Source: Candidatus Omnitrophota bacterium (GTDB lineage Bacteria > Omnitrophota > Gorgyraeia > Aquiviventales > Aquiviventaceae). From it: a stretch of 11,698 bases of DNA. Shown here piece by piece: positions 5,679 through 11,698 of this stretch; within the stretch, counting starts at the first letter, position 1, and each line of letters begins with the position of its first letter. The stretch is from contig JACQRA010000139.1 of assembly GCA_016206725.1 (NCBI GenBank), positions 1 to 11,698 on the forward strand. Direction: 5' to 3'. The notes below the pieces were generated by a model. The model was not told the origin of the DNA. It did not search any database and saw nothing but the letters and a program-made list of their open reading frames with translations. The position numbers were made by a program, and so were the translations under genes.

Positions 5679-8600
5679 CTACGGGTGGGTACCGCCGGGT
5701 TCGCGGCCCACCATCAGTTGACGGATCTCGGCGTCCGTCAGCGCCCGATCGTAGAGGTGGACTTCGTCGAGCATCCCGTCCCAGGGCGTGCCGCCGCCGG
5801 AGGGATTCGCGCCGAGAGACAGCGCGGTGCCGGGGGGGAGGTTGCGGCCGGGCTGGCCCAGCGCGCGAGTGCCGGCCAGCATCCCGTTGCGGTAGACCTT
5901 CACCGTGCGGCCCTGCCGCATCACGACCAGGTGTTGCCAGGCGCCGGCGGTGAAGGCCGGGGTGATGTCGATCCAGCCCCCGCCCTGCGTCCCGCCGAAC
6001 TCCACGTAGCCCTTGCCCTGACCGCCGCCGCTGTTGTAGAGCCAAAACGCATAGTGCCGGCCAGGATTGTCATACACGGTCTGGTAATTCCCAATGGTCC
6101 TGGGGTAGACCCACGCCGCCACCGTCATGTCTCCGCCGCCCAGCGCGAGGGAGGCGGAGCCGGGGATCGTGATGCCCCGCGAGGCTCTGGTGAAGGCATA
6201 GCCTTGGCCCATCTTGCCCGCGACCGCCGTCACCCCATTAACCGTGCCGTGGTTGCCGTGGCCGGAGCTATCCTGGGCGTTGCCCTCGAACCGCCAGGCC
6301 GCCCGTAGGTTGGCGCTGTAGCTCTTCGGTCCCGACGCCGTGGCGATGGGAGAGTCGTTCAGCAACCCCACGATAATCCCTGACCAGACCCAATCAACGA
6401 TCGTCACCGAGCCGCTCCGATTGTAATCGGCCCGGGCCAGGATCGCGGGATCGGTAATCAGCCCCGCCGCCGCCCGGCCCGTGAGAACCCAATCCAAGAC
6501 GCTCACTCGGCCATCTCCATTCACGTCAATATCCATGTTGTAGACCTCGATGGGAACAATTTGGGAGACCGTATCGGCGCCATCGCTCACGGAAAACGTC
6601 ACGGGCACGATGCGGGAAGTGTGGGCATAGCCAGCGACCACCGCAAGATCAGTCGGCCAACGGAATACCTGACCGTGCAGGGTGGCGCCCGGCGGCAAGG
6701 TGGCCGGCTCGACCGCATACGTCAGCGGATCGCCGTCCGGGTCGGTCGCCTGAAGCGTGAAGCTCAGCAGCCTGGATTCAAACACGCTCTGCGGGGCGAT
6801 TGGCTGGAGGACCGGCGGACGGTTGGGGAACTCATACAGATAGATGTCCTCATTGCCATTGCGCGTATCAACACACACTACACGGTTACCGGAAATGGCT
6901 GGGTTGGTTTGATTCGCTGTGTCGCTTGTCAGTTGACGCACTCCAAGCTCGGGACGGCTTAGGTTGTAAAAGTAGAGGTCGACGTTTTGAGCCGTCTTCC
7001 CGCTATCAACGAGAGTCTCATTACGCTCATCAGCCCACACGATAAGGTTGCCTGAGAGCACAGGGTGGGTTTGCTTGCTGGGGTGTTCCGTAATCGGCTG
7101 CTCACCGCGTTCAGGCTGGTTGAGATCGTAGAGGTGGATATCCCCTTGAGATGACCATACGATTCGACCGTCCTCAAAACCCAAGCCGCCGGCCGGAACT
7201 CCTGATACCGTTGTAATGCGGCGCGGTGTGGCGCTCGGATTGTCCAAATCGCCGACATACAGATGCTGGTCGTTCGCCAGCCATACGAGAAGATGCCCGG
7301 AGATCGCCAAATGGCCTGGAAAAAATCCAATCGGCACCGACAGGTTCTTGATAGGTTGTTGCACCCCTCGCTCAGGATGGCTGAGATCATAGAAGGAGAT
7401 GGCGCTCCCCTCCATCCAGACAATGAAGTCTCCATCCATCGCGACCGGCTTTGCTGGGCTAATCAGTGTCAGCCCTTGCTCGCCACGATCGGGCCGGTTG
7501 AGATCGTACAGGTAGAGCGACCATTGATTGTTTCTGAAACCAGCCCAAGCTACTCGTCCTTGAGAGACTGCGGGATACAAGACATACGGTTGAGACTGAG
7601 CCGTCAACCGTTGCTCGCCGCGCTCCGGCTGTTTGAGGTCGTAGAAGTAGATATCCCATCCACCATGACGCGCATCGGTCCAGATCAGGTAGTCGCCATC
7701 AATACGTGGAGAGTTCTGAATTGTTCGGTGACTGGTGATCTGTCTCGGTGGGAACTCCACAAAGGTAATGGTGAGGGGGGTAAGATGTTGAAATACGCGG
7801 CCTTTCGTGTTCACGGCGACAAGCCGTAGCAAGACGTCGCCCTGAAGGGTTCCAGGATCCCAGATACCCAACGATCCCTCTTCGACTCTCGTGGTCACCG
7901 AGGAGCCAATGGGGTTCCAGCTTGGGGATTGGCTCGCTGGGGCGTATGACAGTTGATAGGAAGCAAACGCCGTGCCGGTGGCGGTCCCACGGATCTGGAT
8001 TGGCGTCTTCTCGGGAACCTTGATTCCATAGGCTGGAGCGGTAATGTCAACCCGCACCAGCTCAGCCGGATCAAGCGCCAGGGCCTTAGCGGCGTTCAAC
8101 CGCCCAACGCCAGGACGCACGGTCAGCCACAAGGCTGGAACCTCATCCGCAGAGGTTCGGAGAATCTGTCGGAGATCTGGGAGGGCAAGCCCCGGACGAT
8201 GCGCCAGCAGAAGGGCAGTAACACCCGCGACGTGTGGCGCCGCCATCGAGGTTCCATCCGCCCGGTAGTATTGCTCCCCGACAAAGTGCTTGCCATCCCC
8301 ATACGTGTCGGTCCCCTTTCCTCGCAAGGAAAGGATGTCCACTCCAGGGGCCACGACATCAATGACAGCCCCGGCATTGGAGAAATTTGCGCGGACATCA
8401 TCGGGTGTACTGGCGGCCACGACGATGGCCTGAGGAGCATCGGCCGGAGATTCCTTGGCGGCGTCCTGACCATACTTATTCCCTGCTGCAACCACCACCA
8501 CCGATGCGACTTTCCGCGAAACCCCACCCTGAGCAGGCGCTGCTGAGGCATAGGCGATGGCATCTTTGATCGCCTGTGAGGAGCCATGGACCGTCCACGA

Positions 8601-9758
8601 GTTACTCAGCACGCGGGCTCCGTAGTTGGCCGCGTAGTGGATCGCCGCCACGAATTCATCTACGGTCCCGCTACCGCCATCGTCCATCGCCTTGACTGCC
8701 ATGATCTTCGCTTTGGGTGCAATCCCGATGATTCCTTTCCGATTGTTTCCCAAGGCGGCGATGGTCCCCGCAATGTGCGTCCCATGGCCATCCCCATCAG
8801 TCGGATTGTTGTCCGGTTGTTTGCTCTGGGGGCAATTGCCGCGATCACGTTTCACACAGGTAGAAAAATCCCATCCCCTGAGATCGTCAACATATCCATT
8901 GCCATCCGTATCCTTCCCATCAAAGTCGCTCGCATCAACCAGGCCGTTCGTATTGAGATCCTCTCCCGAATTGATCCAGACATTGGCATCTAAACGTCCG
9001 TTGGCATTGGTGTCTTCCCCCGCATCGAGAAGCCCGTTACCGTTGACGTCTTCCGTCAGATCTTCATGGGTATAATCCACACCGGTATCGATCACGGCGA
9101 CGACGATCCCTTCCCCTTCCGTCACATCCCACGCCTGCTCCACCTGAAGCTTCTTCAACCCCCACAAGTCATCGTACGTCTGTCCCCACGCCCCTCGAGA
9201 GAAGTAATAGGGATCGTTTGGGACGCGCACGGCCGTCACCAGGTAGTTTGGCTCGGCATATTCGACGTAGGGGTTGGCCTGGTAGATCTGTGTGAGCGCC
9301 TTAACATCCGCTTTTTCCGCGGCCTCGAAGAGATAGAGCCGGTCTAACCCTGTCGGATCATCGGAGACTTCGGACGGTATCGAGGTTGATACGTCCCTGG
9401 AAGTTGGTTCCGCTGGAACAGAATCCGTTCCCTCCACGATAGTTTGAGAGGTCTGGTTGCTAATGCTATCCCATCGCGTGATGATGGTTCGTGCCCGTCT
9501 GCGCAAGCCGACGACCTCAGAGCCAAGGAGCGGTCGAGTCGTTTTTACACCGAACTGTTGGTTCAACTGTTGGAGAGATGCCGGTAAGACGTCACCGGAA
9601 GTTGATGGCTTAAGTTTGACAATCATCTCACCCGCTACATGGTCTCGTTGGTCGAGCTCTTCCTGTGCTCTTAGCTGGGATGAGATCGGCCAGAGGCCGA
9701 GACTGATCATCCAGACGATACCCCACATCGCGCCTCGGTTCAGACGCTGTGGTATCAT
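5679..9758 (-). CDS. Secreted multidomain S8 subtilisin-like serine peptidase, 1359 aa
   Basis: Exported endopeptidase. Order: signal peptide (1-31, likely cut at LRA/Q); prodomain (42-173, GEMIVKLKP to YVEYAEPNYLV) interrupted by a Ser/Thr-rich insert of ~50 residues; S8 catalytic domain (~195-560) with Asp224 (AVIDTGVDYTHEDL), His325 (DGDGHGTHIAGT), oxyanion Asn427 (VVAAGN) and Ser504 (DGTSMAAPHVAG). Four calcium-type loops (237-292) lie between Asp and His. Then an Ig/FN3-like domain (570-668), seven propeller repeats (678-978), a cadherin/PIG-like Ig domain (979-1072), a dockerin with two DxNxDG-type loops (1075-1135) and a LamG domain (1149-1348). No membrane or wall anchor at the C-terminus, so it is released or held by its dockerin/LamG. 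The triad is intact, so it should be active. ATG 9758 has a strong GGGAGGA and forms ATGA with the preceding prodomain gene. Confidence 0.93.
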   Translation of the reverse strand: MIPQRLNRGAMWGIVWMISLGLWPISSQLRAQEELDQRDHVAGEMIVKLKPSTSGDVLPASLQQLNQQFGVKTTRPLLGSEVVGLRRRARTIITRWDSISNQTSQTIVEGTDSVPAEPTSRDVSTSIPSEVSDDPTGLDRLYLFEAAEKADVKALTQIYQANPYVEYAEPNYLVTAVRVPNDPYYFSRGAWGQTYDDLWGLKKLQVEQAWDVTEGEGIVVAVIDTGVDYTHEDLTEDVNGNGLLDAGEDTNANGRLDANVWINSGEDLNTNGLVDASDFDGKDTDGNGYVDDLRGWDFSTCVKRDRGNCPQSKQPDNNPTDGDGHGTHIAGTIAALGNNRKGIIGIAPKAKIMAVKAMDDGGSGTVDEFVAAIHYAANYGARVLSNSWTVHGSSQAIKDAIAYASAAPAQGGVSRKVASVVVVAAGNKYGQDAAKESPADAPQAIVVAASTPDDVRANFSNAGAVIDVVAPGVDILSLRGKGTDTYGDGKHFVGEQYYRADGTSMAAPHVAGVTALLLAHRPGLALPDLRQILRTSADEVPALWLTVRPGVGRLNAAKALALDPAELVRVDITAPAYGIKVPEKTPIQIRGTATGTAFASYQLSYAPASQSPSWNPIGSSVTTRVEEGSLGIWDPGTLQGDVLLRLVAVNTKGRVFQHLTPLTITFVEFPPRQITSHRTIQNSPRIDGDYLIWTDARHGGWDIYFYDLKQPERGEQRLTAQSQPYVLYPAVSQGRVAWAGFRNNQWSLYLYDLNRPDRGEQGLTLISPAKPVAMDGDFIVWMEGSAISFYDLSHPERGVQQPIKNLSVPIGFFPGHLAISGHLLVWLANDQHLYVGDLDNPSATPRRITTVSGVPAGGLGFEDGRIVWSSQGDIHLYDLNQPERGEQPITEHPSKQTHPVLSGNLIVWADERNETLVDSGKTAQNVDLYFYNLSRPELGVRQLTSDTANQTNPAISGNRVVCVDTRNGNEDIYLYEFPNRPPVLQPIAPQSVFESRLLSFTLQATDPDGDPLTYAVEPATLPPGATLHGQVFRWPTDLAVVAGYAHTSRIVPVTFSVSDGADTVSQIVPIEVYNMDIDVNGDGRVSVLDWVLTGRAAAGLITDPAILARADYNRSGSVTIVDWVWSGIIVGLLNDSPIATASGPKSYSANLRAAWRFEGNAQDSSGHGNHGTVNGVTAVAGKMGQGYAFTRASRGITIPGSASLALGGGDMTVAAWVYPRTIGNYQTVYDNPGRHYAFWLYNSGGGQGKGYVEFGGTQGGGWIDITPAFTAGAWQHLVVMRQGRTVKVYRNGMLAGTRALGQPGRNLPPGTALSLGANPSGGGTPWDGMLDEVHLYDRALTDAEIRQLMVGREPGGTHP
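6825..7727 (-). repeat. Seven beta-propeller repeats in the peptidase
   Basis: Seven repeats of about 40-50 residues, each with a 'xGxxxVW' strand and usually a 'lYfYDL-qPerGeq-lT' strand: starts at IDGDYLIW, SQGRVAW, MDGDFIVW, SGHLLVW, EDGRIVW, LSGNLIVW and ISGNRVV. Similar to TolB/YVTN-like periplasmic propellers. Seven copies fit one closed seven-bladed ring. Likely a binding module for protein or polysaccharide. Confidence 0.75.
8883..9050 (-). repeat. Four tandem calcium-type loops inside the catalytic domain
   Basis: Residues 237-292 of the peptidase carry DVNGNGLLD, DTNANGRLD, DLNTNGLVD and DTDGNGYVDD, spaced about 12-18 residues apart. These are EF-hand/dockerin-like DxNxNGxxD calcium loops, placed between the catalytic Asp and His. 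They likely bind Ca2+ and stabilise the fold or gate activity outside the cell. Two nearby cysteines (301 and 309) could form a disulfide. Confidence 0.75.
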
Positions 9759-10255
9759 TCAATCCTCCCTGAGTCGGCGTGGATTGTGGCCAAGTAGTTG
9801 GGTTCGGCGTACTCCACCGAGGGATCCTGGCTGAAGGCGGCGGCCATCGCTAAGAGGTCCATCTCAGACGAGACCTGGAGCACATAGACGCGCCGCAGGC
9901 CGGCTGCCTCCAGCTCCTCCGCCACCTGGTTGGGGGCATCGGGAAACACCCGATCCACCGCCGTCACCCCGTAGCGCTGAAAGAGCGCATCTAACGAGGA
10001 AAGGCCGGTGGTCGGCAAGGTGTTGGTCAGGCGAGCCTGTTCGATCGATTGAGCCGCTTCCGGGGTGAACTTGACGATCAGCTCGCCGGGGACAGAGAGG
10101 GATGCTGCGGAATCGCGTGGCGCCTGGACAGCAAGCTGATCGGTTGGCTGCTCTTGAGGCTGTGCGACGGCGCGGGTACTCCCACAGCCGAGGGCGAGGG
10201 CCATACCCACGATCACATGGACATCCTGAAGGCGAAACTGAGGGCGAAACGTCAT
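9755..10255 (-). CDS. Exported stand-alone subtilase prodomain protein, 166 aa
   Basis: Exported small protein that consists essentially of one subtilase-type prodomain. Residues 56-157 run from VPGELIVKFTPEA to DPSVEYAEPNYLA, the same start and end motifs as the prodomain of the peptidase encoded next. No Asp, His or Ser catalytic block follows; it stops nine residues after YAEPNYLA. The N-terminus (hydrophobic VIVGMALALG) is a signal peptide, with either a loose lipobox (LALGC, Cys24) or type-I cleavage after AVA; a lipoprotein is possible. Start is taken at ATG 10255; a longer GTG start at 10285 has no ribosome site either. Its stop TGA overlaps the peptidase ATG (ATGA), so both are made together. 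Subtilase prodomains fold and inhibit their enzyme, so this could act in trans on the neighbour; a decayed second protease is the alternative. Confidence 0.75.
   Translation of the reverse strand: MTFRPQFRLQDVHVIVGMALALGCGSTRAVAQPQEQPTDQLAVQAPRDSAASLSVPGELIVKFTPEAAQSIEQARLTNTLPTTGLSSLDALFQRYGVTAVDRVFPDAPNQVAEELEAAGLRRVYVLQVSSEMDLLAMAAAFSQDPSVEYAEPNYLATIHADSGRIE
9763..9769 (-). promoter_or_regulatory. Strong ribosome binding site of the peptidase gene
   Basis: GGGAGGA on the minus strand, four bases before ATG 9758, lying inside the last codons of the prodomain gene. It fixes the peptidase start and suggests efficient independent re-initiation. It is much better than any site found for the prodomain gene, so the peptidase may be made in excess of the prodomain protein. 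Confidence 0.75.
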
Positions 10256-10298
10256 CTCCCTGTCTTGTGCACGTTCCCGCAACACAAAATGTATTACT

Positions 10299-10327
10299 AT
10301 TTTAAATTCGTTTTCAAATTACGTTAA
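10299..10327 (-). promoter_or_regulatory. Candidate promoter of the prodomain-peptidase operon
   Basis: Minus strand TTAACG (10327-10322), 17-bp spacer, TAAAAT (10304-10299): 4/6 and 5/6 matches to consensus, 40 to 50 bases before ATG 10255. The 60 bases 10281-10340 have only 14 G/C. A second, weaker choice is TTGACA (10373-10368) with an 18-bp spacer to TTTACT. The spacer of the first holds an imperfect inverted repeat (10305-10320). Confidence 0.45.
10305..10320. repeat. Imperfect inverted repeat AATTCG-TTTT-CAAATT
   Basis: Arms AATTCG and CAAATT (complement AATTTG) match at 5 of 6 positions around a TTTT core. It lies between the proposed -35 and -10 of the protease operon, a classic operator position. 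In such AT-rich DNA a repeat this short can arise by chance. Confidence 0.25.
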
Positions 10328-10401
10328 AAAATGTCTCTCCAAAAGTAAACCTGATCCAGTAGGAAGTTGTCAAGGTCTCCAAGAGAATTTTTGAAAACAT
10401 G

Positions 10402-10410
10402 TGCTACAAT
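10402..10410 (+). promoter_or_regulatory. Extended -10 promoter for the glycoside phosphorylase homologue
   Basis: TGC followed by TACAAT is an extended -10 (TGn-TATAAT type) on the plus strand. No good -35 lies 17 bases upstream (AGAGAA), as is common for extended -10 promoters. The start of transcription would be near 10417, only a few bases before ATG 10421. Confidence 0.4.
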
Positions 10411-10420
10411 GGTCAGTCGC

Positions 10421-11698
10421 ATGTGGCAATTTCTCGACGAAGACCCTCAGGTTCCAGCGACAGGCGCGTTTCAGACCACGGCTGCTGAGCGAATCGGGCG
10501 ACTCTACTTTCCACTCGTCAACGCGGCAGGCATGTTGTCCTGGACCTCTCCTCGACTGCAGGGAGGTCCGGCCACCAGCTACCACGAGTTTCTATCACCT
10601 CCGCTGACGGCTGAGGATCTCCCCCACACGCTCATCCATCGAGACGTGTGGATCGTCCGATCCGGCCAACCCCCCTTCTCGCTCGCCGGCTTTTCTCCAT
10701 CCCCCCCCTCAACGATCACGGCAGGTCCCGGTTGGTTCACGTTGAGGCGCTCGTCCCCTGACGGCCGACTCGTCGTCGAGGCCACGCTGTGGTGTCCCGC
10801 AGACCTCAAGGCCCAGATGGAACTCATGTGGGTGCAGATCACCAACGCCTCCTCACGCCCACTGACCTTCGAGGCGTTCGCCGCCATCCCGATGTTCGCC
10901 CGCTCGGCCGATGCGGTGCGCGACCATCGGCACGTCACCGCCCTGCTGCACCGCGTCACGATCAACCGGCATGGCGTGACGGTGATTCCCACCATGTCAT
11001 TCGACGAACGCGGGCACCGCTTCAATGTCACCCGTTATCACGTGCTCGCCTTGGGTCCGAACGGTCGCACGCCCACCGATGTGTGGGGCATCGAGGAACA
11101 GTTCCTCGGTGAAGGCGGCACCTTTGCCGCTCCCGCTGCCGTGTGGCAACGCCTCCATGCGCCAAGCGCGTCATCCCTCCCGCAAGGACGAGAAGCCATT
11201 GGAGGCTTCCGATTTGCTCGATGCGTCCTCGCGCCACATCGTCGCGCGTCCTATCTGCTTCTCGCCAGCATCTCGCGCGATCCCCGCGAGCTGACGGGGT
11301 GGATTCGGTGGGCCAAACAGCCGCAACGCGCCTCGCGCTCGCTGGAAGCGACCAAGCGCTGGTGGCAGACGCAGACCCATCGGGTCAACTTCGCCACCGC
11401 CGACCGCCGGCTCGATCAGTGGTTGGCGTGGGTGGGCGTTCAACCGACGTTGCGGCGCCTGTACGGGAATTCCTACCTGCCGCAGTTTGATTACGGCCGA
11501 GGAGGACGCGGATGGCGCGACCTGTGGCAGGATTGTCTGGCGATACTCCTCGCTGATCCCTCAGGGGTTCGTCCGATGCTGCGGCACAATTTCGGGGGCG
11601 TTCGGATTGACGGCTCCAACGCGACGGTGATTGGCAAGGACGGGACGTTTGTGGCTGATCGGAACAACATCCCCCGCACCTGGATGGACCACGGGGTC
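10421..11698 (+). CDS. GH36/GH94-type carbohydrate phosphorylase homologue, N-terminal 426 aa
   Basis: The frame is open from 10421 to the right edge, so the gene is cut. The sequence resembles the family annotated 'GH36-type glycosyl hydrolase domain / cellobiose phosphorylase-like' (glycosyltransferase family 36, GH94 clan). Recognised motifs are RLYFPLVNAAGMLSW (~27-41, the start of the beta-sandwich domain), a linker region with many strands, then YGNSYLPQFDYGRGGRGWRD (348-367), DLWQDCLAILLADP and VADRNNIPRTWMDHG (411-425), which open the alpha/alpha barrel. GH94 enzymes phosphorolyse beta-linked disaccharides or trim cyclic glucans. The catalytic Asp region lies beyond the window, so activity and substrate cannot be judged. 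ATG 10421 is favoured over the in-frame ATG 10409, which overlaps the -10 box; no ribosome site is seen for either. No signal peptide, so cytoplasmic. Confidence 0.82.
   Translation, partial: MWQFLDEDPQVPATGAFQTTAAERIGRLYFPLVNAAGMLSWTSPRLQGGPATSYHEFLSPPLTAEDLPHTLIHRDVWIVRSGQPPFSLAGFSPSPPSTITAGPGWFTLRRSSPDGRLVVEATLWCPADLKAQMELMWVQITNASSRPLTFEAFAAIPMFARSADAVRDHRHVTALLHRVTINRHGVTVIPTMSFDERGHRFNVTRYHVLALGPNGRTPTDVWGIEEQFLGEGGTFAAPAAVWQRLHAPSASSLPQGREAIGGFRFARCVLAPHRRASYLLLASISRDPRELTGWIRWAKQPQRASRSLEATKRWWQTQTHRVNFATADRRLDQWLAWVGVQPTLRRLYGNSYLPQFDYGRGGRGWRDLWQDCLAILLADPSGVRPMLRHNFGGVRIDGSNATVIGKDGTFVADRNNIPRTWMDHGV

Larger units (their letters stand above)
10256..10420. other. AT-rich divergent intergenic region
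   Basis: About 165 bases between the divergent prodomain and glycoside phosphorylase genes. Besides the two candidate promoters and the short inverted repeat, I see no ORF, RNA hairpin or terminator. Its AT content (about 77% in 10281-10340) contrasts strongly with the GC-rich genes on either side, as expected for a bidirectional promoter region. Confidence 0.7.

Noticed and set aside
5650..5679. Hairpin GGGCGG ... CCGCCC just after the peptidase stop, as a terminator
   Set aside because: Six-base stem with an 18-base loop and no T-run on either strand; not convincing as an intrinsic terminator, though it lies where one would be expected.
7263..7829. Plus-strand 188-codon open frame within the peptidase gene
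   Set aside because: Antisense to the propeller repeats, no recognisable domain or ribosome site; a shadow frame.
10368..10373. Perfect TTGACA on the minus strand as the main -35 of the protease operon
   Set aside because: The best -10 at an allowed distance is only TTTACT with an 18-bp spacer; kept as a secondary option behind the TTAACG/TAAAAT pair.
10579..11031. Minus-strand 150-codon open frame opposite the glycoside phosphorylase gene
   Set aside because: Antisense to clear GH36/GH94-type motifs; Ser/Arg-rich without domain features.

Overview
The window looks like chromosomal DNA from a GC-rich, Gram-negative-type bacterium. Supporting this are a PilZ c-di-GMP receptor domain, secreted multidomain proteins with Sec signal peptides, and strong G/C preference at third codon positions. 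The gene mix (cNMP-binding/patatin protein, PilZ, HIT, DUF62 and a GH36/GH94-type glycoside phosphorylase homologue) reminds me of Nitrospira and relatives. That is recall from family architecture, not a computed placement, and I hold it at about 50%. There are no tRNA or rRNA genes, CRISPR arrays or insertion sequences.

Region 1 (1-5616, minus strand) is one tightly packed operon, read right to left. It starts at a near-consensus sigma70-type promoter (TTGACG-17 bp-TACAAT, 5588-5616). The order is: a possible 37-residue membrane peptide, an endonuclease III/MagIII-like DNA glycosylase, a 57-residue zinc-ribbon protein, a HIT hydrolase, a PilZ protein, a DUF62 SAM hydrolase, a glycerophosphodiester phosphodiesterase (GDPD), a 740-residue cNMP-binding/MinD-like/patatin protein, and the first ~70 codons of a secreted RHS/YD-repeat-like protein that leaves the window. 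Every junction is an overlap (4 to 23 nt) or a 3-nt gap, so translational coupling is likely throughout. The GDPD/patatin pair suggests a phospholipid deacylation and glycerophosphodiester breakdown step. The rest look like housekeeping functions: DNA repair, SAM turnover, nucleotide hydrolysis and c-di-GMP signalling.

Region 2 (5679-10327, minus strand) is a two-gene secreted protease unit. The upstream gene encodes only an exported subtilase-type prodomain (166 residues) with no catalytic domain. Its stop codon overlaps (ATGA) the start of a 1359-residue S8 subtilase. That protease has its own prodomain, an intact Asp-His-Ser triad, an array of four calcium-type DxNxNG loops inside the catalytic domain, a seven-repeat beta-propeller, an Ig-like domain, a dockerin and a LamG domain. 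The free-standing prodomain paired with a protease is the most unusual arrangement here; it could be a dedicated inhibitor or folding helper.

Region 3 (10256-10420) is an AT-rich divergent promoter region. Region 4 (10421-11698, plus strand) is the first 426 codons of a GH36/GH94-type carbohydrate phosphorylase homologue that runs off the right edge.

The clearest unusual features are: the stand-alone prodomain next to the subtilase; the patatin protein, which is NTE-like (neuropathy target esterase) in layout but has changed residues at all three of its functional sites and a membrane-like insert in its lipase domain; a DNA glycosylase missing the fourth cysteine of its iron-sulfur site; and a nearly leaderless membrane-peptide ORF at the head of the operon.
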